Below, one piece after another: positions 16,307-25,781 of a DNA stretch of 64,000 nt. The DNA is from Fimbriimonas sp. (GTDB lineage Bacteria > Armatimonadota > Fimbriimonadia > Fimbriimonadales > Fimbriimonadaceae). The translations under genes were made by a program, and so were the position numbers. Every line of letters starts with the position of its first letter. The first letter of the stretch is position 1. Below the pieces are notes generated by a model, which had not been told where the DNA came from, made no database searches, and worked only from the letters and a program-made list of their open reading frames with translations. The DNA lies in the NCBI GenBank assembly GCA_029866005.1, contig JARXAE010000015.1, positions 1 to 64,000 of the forward strand. Direction: 5' to 3'.

Positions 16307-17604
16307 CCGCCGCGCTCTTTTCGAAGGCGAATCCGTTCAAAAATGGAGAGAGCTACATCGATCGCTTTGTCCGGCTGTCCTGGCAGGATAATCGGAGGGC
16401 CCTCGATCAAGACGTCTGGCACAATTGGATTCGACTCGAGTCGCACTCCTGTGCTCGTAACATAGTCTGCGATGGGCAACTGGACAAAAAAGCCTTGAGC
16501 GATAGGATTGTAGGTAGAAAACAGAACCGCACCCGCTGACTTCTGACCGACCACGTTCAGCTGGCCGATTTTCGGATCATACTCTTCAGTTCCATTTTCC
16601 GTGACGACCTTCCCATACTGCTCTCTGAGTGAAGCGGTGAGAATCTCACTTGCGCTTCCCGTTCCGCCGTTGATCAAGATCACCACATTCCCGCGAAATC
16701 CCTTTGCTTGTTCAACGGCGGTCAACTGAATTGAGGCAAACGGAATCAACTCTTTCAGGTCTGATGGATCGCGTTTCTTCTCCGATTTGAACTTTGTCAT
16801 GGTTGCTCGATTAAGCATTGAGCCCATGCGAACATCTGGATCCATAAAATATCCAGCTAGGTGGAAAAGGTTGACGACTGCCCCACCGCCATTAAGCCGG
16901 AGATCGACGATGAGATTGTCCGCTTTCATTGCTTCGGTCATGAGCGAGTCAATGAGCTTAGGATCGTAGGCACGGTCAAACGTGTGAACTGTGAGGAGCG
17001 CAGTTCGCGGTGCAATCTCTTTGATGGTGTCCTTGATAACCGTTGAAACTAATCGACGGGTGATCGTGAAATCGAACTTCTTCCCACTTGGCTTTTGGAC
17101 TCGCAGCTTAATCACCGTGCCCTCATCGCCAACCATGATCGTCTTTTCGTCAACTTTCTTTCCGTCGACCTCAATGATCACATCGCCAACTTCAAGTCCA
17201 GCTTTAGACGCCGGGCTATCCTCAACCACACGAGTAATGAGCCTTCCCCCTTCGGTCGGTACGCTTGTGATTCCAATCCCGGTCGTCTTTCCCGTCGTCC
17301 GCTGGTTCATATCCTTCGGAGTCGCAAGCAAAATGTGGCTAAAGCCAAACTTGCGGAGGGCAATATTGACCGAGTTACGAAACTCCTCGTCGTTCTTAGC
17401 CTCATCAATCTTTGGCTTTTCGGCGGCAAGGAAATCTCGGAATTTCTTGAAATCCACACCCGGAACAAATGCTAATTGCTCAATCTTCGCCGTCAGCGAT
17501 TCCAGCACTTCCGCGCGTGCCTCAGGCTTTTTGTCAATCGTCTGAGCAAACGATGCACTCGCTAAAACAAGCAGCGCGATGGGAAGGGTGCGGGAGAATT
17601 TCAT
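16303..17604 (-). CDS. S41-family C-terminal processing protease with PDZ domain
   Basis: 433 residues: signal peptide (KFSRTLPIALLVLASASFA), an N-terminal helical region, a PDZ domain (about 105-185; GIGITSVPTEGG, GLEVGDVIIEVDGKKV) and the S41 core with NLIVDLRLNGGG, the nucleophile Ser in NGGTGSASEIL and the base Lys in VGQKSAGAVLF. Cleaves unfolded or tail-marked proteins in the periplasm. A TTG at 17628 is in frame, but ATG 17604 begins the signal peptide. Downstream of the ClpS-like genes on the same strand. Confidence 0.92.
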   Translation of the reverse strand: MKFSRTLPIALLVLASASFAQTIDKKPEARAEVLESLTAKIEQLAFVPGVDFKKFRDFLAAEKPKIDEAKNDEEFRNSVNIALRKFGFSHILLATPKDMNQRTTGKTTGIGITSVPTEGGRLITRVVEDSPASKAGLEVGDVIIEVDGKKVDEKTIMVGDEGTVIKLRVQKPSGKKFDFTITRRLVSTVIKDTIKEIAPRTALLTVHTFDRAYDPKLIDSLMTEAMKADNLIVDLRLNGGGAVVNLFHLAGYFMDPDVRMGSMLNRATMTKFKSEKKRDPSDLKELIPFASIQLTAVEQAKGFRGNVVILINGGTGSASEILTASLREQYGKVVTENGTEEYDPKIGQLNVVGQKSAGAVLFSTYNPIAQGFFVQLPIADYVTSTGVRLESNPIVPDVLIEGPPIILPGQPDKAIDVALSIFERIRLRKERGG

Positions 17605-17640
17605 AACGATTTGTAATGCTTTACGCAAATTCAGACGTGA

Positions 17641-17925
17641 TTACTCAGCAATCACTTCGACTTTTATGCCGATTTGTCGAATGATTTGCGCCACGTCCTC
17701 ACACTCTTCCTTACCAGCGTTATGGACAACCGACTTCCCGAGGTGATCCACCTCCCAGGTTTCGATGTATGCTTCCTCCTCGTTGCAGTGCGTGGCGATC
17801 ATAAGGATCATCATCACCTCATCGTAGGTGTTCTGCTCGTTGTTGTAAACCACAACAATCCAGCTTTCCGTCTGGGTTTCGCTGCCGCCCGCAAGGTCTG
17901 GCCTTGTGATCGTCTGGGTCGCCAT
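17641..17925 (-). CDS. ClpS-like adaptor, paralogue 1 (diverged pocket)
   Basis: A 94-residue protein with the ClpS fold pattern: SWIVVVYNNEQNTYDEVMMILM, then a conserved helix and the C-terminal segment CEDVAQIIRQIGIKVEV. ClpS delivers N-degron substrates to ClpAP/ClpCP. Pocket residues differ from E. coli ClpS: the NDD trio reads N28-N29-E30, TP is NT, and the pocket His (H66) is D60. Substrate choice may therefore be altered or lost. ATG 17925 lies 2 nt after the stop of paralogue 2. Confidence 0.85.
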   Translation of the reverse strand: MATQTITRPDLAGGSETQTESWIVVVYNNEQNTYDEVMMILMIATHCNEEEAYIETWEVDHLGKSVVHNAGKEECEDVAQIIRQIGIKVEVIAE

Positions 17926-17927
17926 TC

Positions 17928-18212
17928 TCAGTCGACCCACTCCGGGCAAACGGTGGTCTTGACGCCGATGGCTCCCACAACCTGGGCCACTCGCTCACAC
18001 TCTGCCTGGGTGTCAAAGTGAATGGGTGCCTTTCCGTAGTGGTGGGCTTCCCAAGTCTCGATTTCGGCTTCCTCGACGCCGCATTCGGTGGCGGCCATGA
18101 CCGTCAGGAGCACAAGATCGTAGGGCGTGTGATCGTTGTTATGGATCACCGCCATGTATCGACCTGCATATCCGGTCTCATCTTTCTGCTGCTCAAAAAC
18201 TGTTTGACTCAT
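17928..18212 (-). CDS. clpS: ClpS-like adaptor, paralogue 2 (pocket largely kept)
   Basis: A 94-residue ClpS family protein: YMAVIHNNDHTPYDLVLLTVM keeps N25, D27 and the TP turn, and EAHHYGK keeps His at the pocket position (H57). The end is CERVAQVVGAIGVKTTV. It should bind N-terminal degrons for a ClpA/ClpC unfoldase; no clp unfoldase is in the window. Start ATG overlaps the stop of the YfhO-like gene by 4 nt. Confidence 0.88.
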   Translation of the reverse strand: MSQTVFEQQKDETGYAGRYMAVIHNNDHTPYDLVLLTVMAATECGVEEAEIETWEAHHYGKAPIHFDTQAECERVAQVVGAIGVKTTVCPEWVD

Positions 18213-20425
18213 TTCGTCTTTCGGAACACGATCACTAGGCTTGCCAACGTCGCCAAAACCGCTAGCCCAAGGTAAATCGCCTTCGGGCCAGGGTAGCGAA
18301 GCACCACCCGCGTCGTTCCTTCCTTACATTGTACAAAACGAAACCCTTCTGCGTTCGTAATTTCGCACCCCGGGGTGTCAGAACTCATTCCGTCAATATA
18401 GCGGTCGTCAATTTGGCTACCAATGCCGTTGGCCCCGAGCTGGATTACTTGGTGATCGTAGGCGTCTTCTATGATTTCTCCACCAAACTCGATCCGGTTT
18501 CCGCCTTTTGCATCTTCCGAGGGCCACTTCTCGCCTGCGGTTCTATTGGTCAAGAGCACACCAGACAAACCACCAAAGCCCCCAAAGCCTCCGGAGTCTC
18601 CCTTTTGGGGTCTGTAAAGCATCATATTCCCATTTTCAGGTGGAGCCGGCTCAGCACCTACCGCATCCTTCAGCCGGTTTACAAACCGCCCATCCAGGAT
18701 CGAGTCGTATCCGAACAGATCATGAACCCTCGCCACCGTCGCCAAGTTCGGCGGCCAAAACGCCTGCGGTGTCTTGGCGATGTTCCAAGCCTTCGACTCA
18801 AACGCCACCCGCTCCTGCGCAGGGACGTCTAACTTCGGCAACTCCACCGGCTTCCCGCTGAGCGGGAACTGCCACGCGGCAGTCACCAGGACTCCCAACC
18901 CGACCGCGATCAGGGATCGTTGCTTGAGTACCAGCGCAATCACCGCCGCCCCGGCCAGGGCTGTCAATGCCACCAGAGGAAGCTGGCTCTGAGTGCAGAA
19001 CGGAATATACCTTTCCAGATTCACCACGCCTAGGCTGGTTCCCGCGATATTCATCCCGTTGAATCCGATAGCCAACATTAGAACCGGAATCGCGGCCAGC
19101 CCGAACCACTTCTTGTCCACTTTTTCCGGCAGCCGATCAAACCCAAACCCCGCCAGTGCACAAACTCCTAACACGATAAGGACCAGCGACCGACCAGGCG
19201 ACCCTGTCGCGCTCCAGCCCGGGAAGTAGAAGAACAGCAATCGATTCACTGGTGTGCCAAACGCCAGTAGGAGGCCAAGCAGAGCCAGCGAAAATGGAAT
19301 TGCCTGGAACCCAATACCCCCCACTCGTTGGGCAGCCGGTGAGTCTCCAGACGAACCGGTGGGGTTGCTGGAATCTCCTGAGACACTTTTGCGAGCAAAG
19401 ACCCCAACTAAAGCCAGCACCAAAATCACCGGTGAAACCCAAAGCGCACACTCTGCTGGATTCGATCCGATCTTGGCATACATCGGCCAATAGGCATTCG
19501 GCAACCCAGAATCACCCAGAACCGAATTGTCAGCCGAGGGATCACCAAGTAGTCGTGGGTGAACCACAGACAGAGCCTCAAACGGCTTCAAAGCCCCCGC
19601 TACATAAGCCGAATACCCCTCTTCCGAAGGAATGTTCTTACGGTGCGAATTCGCCGAGTTTGCCAAAACCAGCGAAACCTGGGGCCAAGCGATCAACGCT
19701 CCAACCACAATTCCCAGCAGTCCAACCAAAACCCGCCGATCAGAAATCGTACCAACCAACCCGGCAAGCACCACCGCCATCAAGCCGTAAGCTGCAAACT
19801 GAAGATGTCCCGCCAAGAGCATCATCCCGACCGCCAGTCCGACCTCAGCGATCCGACGAGCCCCGGAAGCCGCCACAAGCCCTGCCAGAGCCCAAGGAAT
19901 CCACGCCACCGTCGTCGGCACGCTCGCCAGCGGAGCCCAGGCGATCATAAACTGCGACATCGCAAACCCAACGCCCGCTACCACCGATCCGGTTTCTGAG
20001 ACCCGCAAGCGTCGGAGCCAAACAAATACACCGAGCCCAGCCAAGAATCCATGCAGGACACCAAGCAGAAGCATCTTGAAAGGCACTGAGCCCGGTACGA
20101 ACGCAAAGAGAATGTGGAGCGGGTAGAAAGCTCCGCTCTGCGAGTTTCCCGCCAAAGGCTGACCAGCAAGCTGATATGGATTAACCAACGGCATTTGCCC
20201 CTGTCGCCAGGCGTCAAAAACAATGTCGCGCCACGGCCAGAACTGGAGCACGCCATCCGCCTGCAAAACGTCCCAGCCGTACGAGGGAGCCGAACCGCCC
20301 ACCATCGCCTGAATATGCTCTGTTGGTCCCAACTGCCTTCCGCCGATCAGCGCAGGCAGAAACGGAAGCAATGCCGCCAGAAACAGCAACAGGACGGGAA
20401 GTCGAGCTGACTTACCAGAGGTCAT
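18209..20425 (-). CDS. Large polytopic membrane protein, YfhO/glycosyltransferase-C-like
   Basis: 738 residues with about a dozen membrane helices over the first two thirds, a soluble region (about 540-700) and a final helix before the basic tail. The N-terminal part (FLPALIGGRQLGP, then QFWPWRDIVF and NPYQLAGQPLAGNSQSG) matches the YfhO/GT-C pattern, in which an acidic or Gln-rich first loop handles a lipid-linked sugar. In Gram-positive bacteria YfhO adds sugars to teichoic acids; here the substrate is unknown. It is translationally coupled to clpS paralogue 2 (4-nt overlap). Confidence 0.8.
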   Translation of the reverse strand: MTSGKSARLPVLLLFLAALLPFLPALIGGRQLGPTEHIQAMVGGSAPSYGWDVLQADGVLQFWPWRDIVFDAWRQGQMPLVNPYQLAGQPLAGNSQSGAFYPLHILFAFVPGSVPFKMLLLGVLHGFLAGLGVFVWLRRLRVSETGSVVAGVGFAMSQFMIAWAPLASVPTTVAWIPWALAGLVAASGARRIAEVGLAVGMMLLAGHLQFAAYGLMAVVLAGLVGTISDRRVLVGLLGIVVGALIAWPQVSLVLANSANSHRKNIPSEEGYSAYVAGALKPFEALSVVHPRLLGDPSADNSVLGDSGLPNAYWPMYAKIGSNPAECALWVSPVILVLALVGVFARKSVSGDSSNPTGSSGDSPAAQRVGGIGFQAIPFSLALLGLLLAFGTPVNRLLFFYFPGWSATGSPGRSLVLIVLGVCALAGFGFDRLPEKVDKKWFGLAAIPVLMLAIGFNGMNIAGTSLGVVNLERYIPFCTQSQLPLVALTALAGAAVIALVLKQRSLIAVGLGVLVTAAWQFPLSGKPVELPKLDVPAQERVAFESKAWNIAKTPQAFWPPNLATVARVHDLFGYDSILDGRFVNRLKDAVGAEPAPPENGNMMLYRPQKGDSGGFGGFGGLSGVLLTNRTAGEKWPSEDAKGGNRIEFGGEIIEDAYDHQVIQLGANGIGSQIDDRYIDGMSSDTPGCEITNAEGFRFVQCKEGTTRVVLRYPGPKAIYLGLAVLATLASLVIVFRKTK

Positions 20426-20488
20426 GGAATAAGTTTGGCTCAGTCAAGCGACTGAAGCGCAAACCGAGAACCGAAAACCTTCAACCGA

Positions 20489-20833
20489 TCAGCAATAAAT
20501 CGCTTGTTGTTTTGCCTTTTCGTGGTTCGGGTTGACGCTCAAGATGAACTTGAGGTGGCTACAAGCCCCCTCGTAATCGCCTAACATCATCATCGTCATC
20601 GCGAAGTCGTAGCGCACTTCGAGGTTCTGGGGGAATTGTTTGGCAAGTGCCTCAAGAGCCGCCAACGAACCATCAAAGTCTCCTTCAAAACCCACGATAA
20701 GAGCTAGTTGGTGCCGCGCATTGACATGATTTGGATCAACGGCCAATACACGACCGAGGGTCGCTTTGGCGTCCCCATAGTTTCCTTCGCATCTCTGCTC
20801 GAAACCCTTTTGGTAAAGATCCTCAATGTTCAT
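20489..20833 (-). CDS. Small TPR-repeat protein
   Basis: A 114-residue soluble protein made of about three tetratricopeptide repeats: GNYGDAKATLGRVLAVDPNH, GDFDGSLAALEALAKQFPQN and GDYEGACSHLKFILSVNPNH, each with the G/Y-A-P spacing. A protein-protein interaction scaffold with no evident catalytic role. It has its own strong sigma-70 promoter just upstream and is followed after 63 nt by the YfhO-like gene. Confidence 0.85.
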   Translation of the reverse strand: MNIEDLYQKGFEQRCEGNYGDAKATLGRVLAVDPNHVNARHQLALIVGFEGDFDGSLAALEALAKQFPQNLEVRYDFAMTMMMLGDYEGACSHLKFILSVNPNHEKAKQQAIYC

Positions 20834-20853
20834 GAAATCTGATATGTCCGGCG

Positions 20854-20883
20854 ATTATACAGAAATAATAGTGGCACTGTAAA
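20854..20883 (-). promoter_or_regulatory. Sigma-70-type promoter of the TPR gene
   Basis: On the minus strand, -35 TTTACA (20878-20883) and -10 TATAAT (20854-20859) are separated by 18 nt. It is the best housekeeping promoter match I see in the window. The predicted mRNA start lies about 14 nt before ATG 20833. Confidence 0.8.
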
Positions 20884-20906
20884 GCGTACGGTCCCGTATT
20901 CTTCGC

Positions 20907-22868
20907 TCAAATCGTCCCGGGTTCTAACCTCGGAGGCGTCTTTGCTGGGGTCGACGACTTCTCAGCTTCTTTCACTTCGGTGGCAATCGGTGGCTCATCG
21001 ACGTGCTTGAGAGCGGGCAACTCGCGTCCTTCCATCACTGCAACAAACTCTTCGCGATCCAACGTCTCGCGGTCAAGCAGGGCGGCGACAACTGCATCCA
21101 GTTGTGTCTTGTGGGACGTAAGGATTTCAATCGCTCTTGCTCGGCACCGATCGACAATTGCATGAACTTCTTCATCAACCGCCTTCGCGACATCCTCTGA
21201 GTAGTTGCGCTCTTCGTAGTAGTCTCGCCCAAGGAACGGATTCTCTTTCGAAGTTCCAATCGCCAAGGTCCCAAGCTTTTCGCTCATGCCGTACTTCGTC
21301 ACCATTGCTCGCGCAATAGCCGTGACGCGCTGAAGATCGTTCGACGCCCCAGTCCATACTCGACCGAAGGCAATCTCCTCAGCAACTCGACCGCCCAAGA
21401 GGGAAGTGATGTCATCCAAAAGCTCTTCTTTCGAGACGAGATATTTGTCCTGATCAGGCAAGTGCCAGGTACTACCCAAAGACATACCGCGCGGAAGAAT
21501 TGTGACCTTGTGGACGTTGTCAGAGTGCTCAAGAATTTCGCCAATCACCGCGTGTCCGGCCTCGTGGAAAGCGATAACTTTACGCTCCTCCTCGTCCATG
21601 ATTCGGCTCTTGCGCTGAGGTCCTGCGATGACACGGTCCAATGCTTCCTCAAGGTCGCGCATGCTGATCTTGGTTCGGTTATGCCGGGCGGCAAGGAGGG
21701 CGCCTTCGTTCAGGGTGTTCGCCAAATCCGCACCGGTAAAACCGGGAGTTCGGCGCGAAAGTGTTTCGATGTCAACATCGCTGTCCAAAGGCTTACCTTT
21801 GGAGTGGATATTTAAGATCGCCTTTCGACCAACCTGATCCGGAGCGTCGACAACGATTTGACGATCAAATCGACCTGGACGAAGCAGCGCCGGATCGAGA
21901 ACGTCCGGGCGGTTTGTCGCCGCGATCATGATAACCCCTGAGTTAGGATCAAAGCCGTCCATCTCAACCAGAAGCTGGTTCAGGGTCTGCTCTCGCTCGT
22001 CGTGTCCGCCGCCCATTCCGGCGCCGCGCTGGCGACCAACTGCGTCGATCTCGTCAACAAAGATCAACGACGGTCGGTGAGCCTTGGCTGTCTCGAAAAG
22101 GTCTCGGACGCGGGCTGCACCCACACCAACGAACATTTCAACGAAGTCGGAACCTGAGATGTGGAAGAACGGGACTCCGGCCTCGCCGGCGATTGCCCGA
22201 GCAAGGTGGGTCTTACCGACACCTGGAGGGCCTGTCAGGAGGATTCCCTTCGGAATCTTGGCACCGAGCGCCGCGTACTTCTTGGTGTTCTTCAGAAAGT
22301 CAACAACTTCAAAAAGCTCTTGTTTTGCTTCGTCAATTCCCGCAACGTCGTCAAAGGTGACCTTGGGTCCACTTTCGCCCACTCGGCGAGCTTTACTCTT
22401 GCCAAAGCTCATGGCTTGATTACCGTTCTGCTGCGCTGCGCGGAAGACGAGGAAGTAGAACATTAGCCCAACGAGGAGCATCGGAGCCAGGAAGGAAAGA
22501 AGCCCGATGAGTGCGTTTCCGGCCGCATTCTCCTCGTACTTGACCTGCATCATGGCCTTGCCTTCTGACTGCAGTCGCTTGTTTGTGCTTGCAATCTCTT
22601 CTCGGGTCTCTCGAGCCGACTCGGAGTTAGCTTCAGTGACCGCGTACTCGAAGTCTTCCCCTTTGGAATCCTTACCCGAGATCGTTCGGCCTCGCCACAC
22701 GATTTCGGCTATCTCGCCTTTACTCAACTTATCGCTGAACTTGACATTGTCCCAGGTCTCAGTCTTTCCGGCAAGCTTCAAATTGTTCGGATTTGCCACC
22801 ATCATCACAAGGAGTGACACTACGATCAGTGACACCACGGCGAATAGGGCATTACGGTTATTTCTCAA
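20907..22868 (-). CDS. ftsH: ATP-dependent zinc metalloprotease FtsH
   Basis: Membrane-anchored AAA+ protease that degrades damaged or surplus membrane and regulatory proteins. 653 residues: first membrane helix about 8-25, extracytoplasmic domain, second helix about 121-143, Walker A GPPGVGKT (213-220), Walker B FVDEID, arginine-finger region RPGRFDR, zinc site HEAGH (435-439) and third ligand Asp near 510 (GASNDL). The start is TTG 22868, backed by GGAG five bases upstream. It lies 42 nt after tilS on the same strand, as in many bacteria (tilS-ftsH). Confidence 0.97.
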   Translation of the reverse strand: MRNNRNALFAVVSLIVVSLLVMMVANPNNLKLAGKTETWDNVKFSDKLSKGEIAEIVWRGRTISGKDSKGEDFEYAVTEANSESARETREEIASTNKRLQSEGKAMMQVKYEENAAGNALIGLLSFLAPMLLVGLMFYFLVFRAAQQNGNQAMSFGKSKARRVGESGPKVTFDDVAGIDEAKQELFEVVDFLKNTKKYAALGAKIPKGILLTGPPGVGKTHLARAIAGEAGVPFFHISGSDFVEMFVGVGAARVRDLFETAKAHRPSLIFVDEIDAVGRQRGAGMGGGHDEREQTLNQLLVEMDGFDPNSGVIMIAATNRPDVLDPALLRPGRFDRQIVVDAPDQVGRKAILNIHSKGKPLDSDVDIETLSRRTPGFTGADLANTLNEGALLAARHNRTKISMRDLEEALDRVIAGPQRKSRIMDEEERKVIAFHEAGHAVIGEILEHSDNVHKVTILPRGMSLGSTWHLPDQDKYLVSKEELLDDITSLLGGRVAEEIAFGRVWTGASNDLQRVTAIARAMVTKYGMSEKLGTLAIGTSKENPFLGRDYYEERNYSEDVAKAVDEEVHAIVDRCRARAIEILTSHKTQLDAVVAALLDRETLDREEFVAVMEGRELPALKHVDEPPIATEVKEAEKSSTPAKTPPRLEPGTI

Positions 22869-22910
22869 TGTTTCTCCAACAGATGTAAGCAGAACTACGC
22901 TGTTTTAGCC

Positions 22911-24350
22911 TCAGTCGTTGCTCGGCTCGGACGAACCGATTATCGGTTCAAACTCAAGCACCAACACCCGCTCACACTCGGGTTCCTTATCTATTCTGTG
23001 CGATAAACACACTCCTGGTGCCCAAATTGGACCCACAAAGTCACAGATAATTGGCAATCTTGACCGGGCGGCTTTGGTTAATTTGGTCTCCGAAAGTAGG
23101 TCGCTCAGCTTCCGCGTGCCATCAAATCCTAGAGGCTGCATCGAGTCGCCAGGTTGAGTAGAGCGGAAATAAAGTTCGCCTTGAGTCTTAGCTATGCTGA
23201 GTTCGACGCGCAAGGCTCCTCGCTCGTTCCTCCTTTCTGACCTCGGAGCGTGCTGAGCGGTGATTTTCCATCCAAACTCCTCACTCTCGGTCTCACCGGG
23301 ACAGGTGAGCTTGAACCGAAATGGCTCGGTTGGTTGTAACTGCCGGAAATGAAGCAACCGATCATTCCACTCCGCGACAACGACGCCTCCTTCTGCCGTG
23401 ACCGAACCAGGGCTTCCGGACGCGAACCCAGACACGATCGCCTCTGTCTGATCAAAATCAATCGAAGCACCCAGCGCCGAAACCGCTAATCGACAAGCTC
23501 GCTTAAACAAAACTGGTGGGAGTGAACCCATCGCCACCCGATCGAACGCCACTTCGGCATCGCGAGTCAGAAATCCGAGGTCGCCGTTGAGAGACACCTC
23601 CGCTCGCTCCAGTGCACTCGCTGCCGCTCCGTTTAAAAACTGATCTTCCTCACCGATGATTGATGCGCATCTCAGAATCGCTGCCTCGTAGCCCGGATTG
23701 ACCAACTCAAACTCTGGAGAAATACGGTGCCGGATTCGCGCCCGCGAAAAATCCATCGATTCATTTGCAGGGTCGTTATGAAACCAGAGGCCATTCTGTT
23801 GGCAATAAGCCAGTGTTTCTTGTCGAGAAAACGGAAGCAGTGGACGAATGAGGCCATTTCGAGAAGCGTCGATCCCCGTCAGCCCACTCGGTCCCGTTCC
23901 CCTCACTAGGTTAAACAAGATTGTCTCGACAGAATCCGTCCCCGTATGCGCCGTCGCAATCATGTCGCACTCAAGCCGCCGAGCTGCCTGATTTAGAAAG
24001 TTGTACCGAGCCATCCGCCCCGCTTCTTCGAGCCCAATTTTGAGTTCCCGAGACATCCGAGGAACATCCGCCCGACCGCTAACGAACGGCACGTCCAAAG
24101 ACTGGCAGAACGCCTCGCAAAGCGCCATTTCCTTGTCTGCCTCCACTCGCTGACCATGGTGCAAATGCGCGGCCACAAAGTCAATTTTCAGCAGAGAAAG
24201 TAGATGAACTAAGCATGTGCTATCAGCCCCACCGCTGTAGCCCACCAGGACACGATTTGAGTCGCCAAGCACCCCTGAGGCCAAAAGATGATCTCGGAAC
24301 CGATCCTGCACACTCAAAGCGTACCTGCCGACCAAACTTCGACTTAGCAC
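22911..24350 (-). CDS. tilS: tRNA(Ile)-lysidine synthase
   Basis: Attaches lysine to C34 of tRNA-Ile(CAU), changing its decoding from AUG to AUA. 479 residues: PP-loop VGYSGGADSTCLVHLL, HLHHGQR, IATAHTGTDSVETILFNLVRGTG and PLLPFSRQETLAYC, then a C-terminal TilS domain with STQPGDSMQPLGFDGTRKLSDLL. GTG 24350 is the first start; GTG 24313 would give a more usual short N-terminus and leave 50 nt to the divergent photolyase gene. I keep the longer form but the choice is open. Confidence 0.95.
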   Translation of the reverse strand: MLSRSLVGRYALSVQDRFRDHLLASGVLGDSNRVLVGYSGGADSTCLVHLLSLLKIDFVAAHLHHGQRVEADKEMALCEAFCQSLDVPFVSGRADVPRMSRELKIGLEEAGRMARYNFLNQAARRLECDMIATAHTGTDSVETILFNLVRGTGPSGLTGIDASRNGLIRPLLPFSRQETLAYCQQNGLWFHNDPANESMDFSRARIRHRISPEFELVNPGYEAAILRCASIIGEEDQFLNGAAASALERAEVSLNGDLGFLTRDAEVAFDRVAMGSLPPVLFKRACRLAVSALGASIDFDQTEAIVSGFASGSPGSVTAEGGVVVAEWNDRLLHFRQLQPTEPFRFKLTCPGETESEEFGWKITAQHAPRSERRNERGALRVELSIAKTQGELYFRSTQPGDSMQPLGFDGTRKLSDLLSETKLTKAARSRLPIICDFVGPIWAPGVCLSHRIDKEPECERVLVLEFEPIIGSSEPSND

Positions 24351-24363
24351 GTAGAAGACGTTG

Positions 24364-25737
24364 ATGAAACGCGCAATTTGCTGGATTCGACGCGACCTGC
24401 GCCTTACCGATCATCGTGCCCTTCATCAAGCTACCGAGGCTGCCGAAGGTGTAGCTGTTGTTTTCATCTTCGACCCTGCCATCCTCGACCCCCTAGACCG
24501 AGATGATACGCGAGTCAACTTTATTCATCAATCCCTGTTCGAGATCGACGAGAAGCTGAAACAGAGAGGCTCAACCCTCATTGTTCGCCACGGAAATCCA
24601 GTTGATCTGATTCCCCAACTCGCTCGCGAGCTCAATGCCGAGGCCGTCTTCACTGCCCACGATCTCGAACCCGCCGCCCTCGAGCGTGACCGCCAAGTTC
24701 GCCAGAAGCTCATTGAGCAGGGCACCGAATTTCGAACTTGTAAGGATCATCTCGTTCGCCAGAAGAGCGAAGTACTCAACCAATCGAACCTGCCCTTCAG
24801 GGTTTACACCCCGTACAGCAAGGTTTGGAAAGCGGTTCTCGATCCAACCAAGGATCTCGTTGAGTACACCCCTGATCTGTCGAAGCTAATCTCGACAGCG
24901 GAGCTGGCCAACGTTCTCCGATCTTGGACAATCCAAGACATCGGATTCCAGCCCAAAGACCCCTGGCTCAAAGCGGGAGAGGATGCCGCCAAAGATCGCC
25001 TCGCAACGTTTTTGCCCAAGATCGATGCCTACGGGGACCAACGAGACTTCCCCGCAACCGAGGGAACCAGCTATCTCTCTGTCGACCTTCGATTCGGAAC
25101 AATCTCCAACCGAGAACTGTTCCGCCAGGCTCTCTCTCGGGACTCGAAGGGAGCCGAAAAGTGGCTCAACGAGCTCATCTGGCGCGAGTTCTATGCCGAC
25201 GTACTTGCCAACAATCCTCAAATTGTCCACACGACGTTCAATCCCATATACAAGGATCTCGAATGGCCGGGTACTGATGAGCACTTCGAACTATGGAAAG
25301 CGGGGCAAACGGGCTATCCCATCGTCGATGCCGCCATGCGGTGCTTCAAAGAAACCGGCTGGATGCACAACCGCCTCCGCATGATCGTCGCCTCCTTCCT
25401 CACCAAAGATCTGCTGGTGGACTACAAGAAGGGTGAGGCTTACTTTGCTTCCAAACTTCTTGATTTTGAGTTAGCAAGCAACTCCGGTGGCTGGCAATGG
25501 GCATCATCGGTTGGGGTGGACGCGCAGCCTTACTTTAGAATCTTCAATCCCTACCTTCAGAGCGTCAAATTTGACTCAGAAGGCGAGTTTATCAAACGTT
25601 GGGTACCTGAACTGGCCGAAGTGTCCGGGGAGAACCTGCATCGTGGTGAATCCGAAAACTACGTCAAGCCGATCGTCGATCACTTCGTGCAGAAGGACCT
25701 CGCGGTTCGTCTGCTGAGCACCAAAACGGAATCTTGA
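24364..25737 (+). CDS. phr: Deoxyribodipyrimidine photolyase (class I CPD-type)
   Basis: Uses blue light and FAD to split UV-induced pyrimidine dimers. 457 residues: N-terminal Rossmann-like antenna domain (CWIRRDLRLTDHRAL) and C-terminal FAD domain with EGTSYLSVDLRFGTIS, WLNELIWREFYADVL, GYPIVDAAMRCFKETGWMHN and the tryptophan-rich ASNSGGWQWASSVGVDAQPYFRIFNP. TTG 24361 is directly upstream in frame; ATG 24364 is the likelier start. Divergent from tilS with a very short shared upstream region. Confidence 0.95.
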   Translation: MKRAICWIRRDLRLTDHRALHQATEAAEGVAVVFIFDPAILDPLDRDDTRVNFIHQSLFEIDEKLKQRGSTLIVRHGNPVDLIPQLARELNAEAVFTAHDLEPAALERDRQVRQKLIEQGTEFRTCKDHLVRQKSEVLNQSNLPFRVYTPYSKVWKAVLDPTKDLVEYTPDLSKLISTAELANVLRSWTIQDIGFQPKDPWLKAGEDAAKDRLATFLPKIDAYGDQRDFPATEGTSYLSVDLRFGTISNRELFRQALSRDSKGAEKWLNELIWREFYADVLANNPQIVHTTFNPIYKDLEWPGTDEHFELWKAGQTGYPIVDAAMRCFKETGWMHNRLRMIVASFLTKDLLVDYKKGEAYFASKLLDFELASNSGGWQWASSVGVDAQPYFRIFNPYLQSVKFDSEGEFIKRWVPELAEVSGENLHRGESENYVKPIVDHFVQKDLAVRLLSTKTES

Positions 25738-25781
25738 CGTAGGAACCAAACGGGTTCAAGAGGCATCTGCCTGGTACCCTT

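Noticed and set aside
19252-19999. Two overlapping plus-strand frames inside the YfhO-like gene
   Set aside because: Pro/Arg/Ser-rich products typical of antisense frames over membrane proteins in GC-rich codons.
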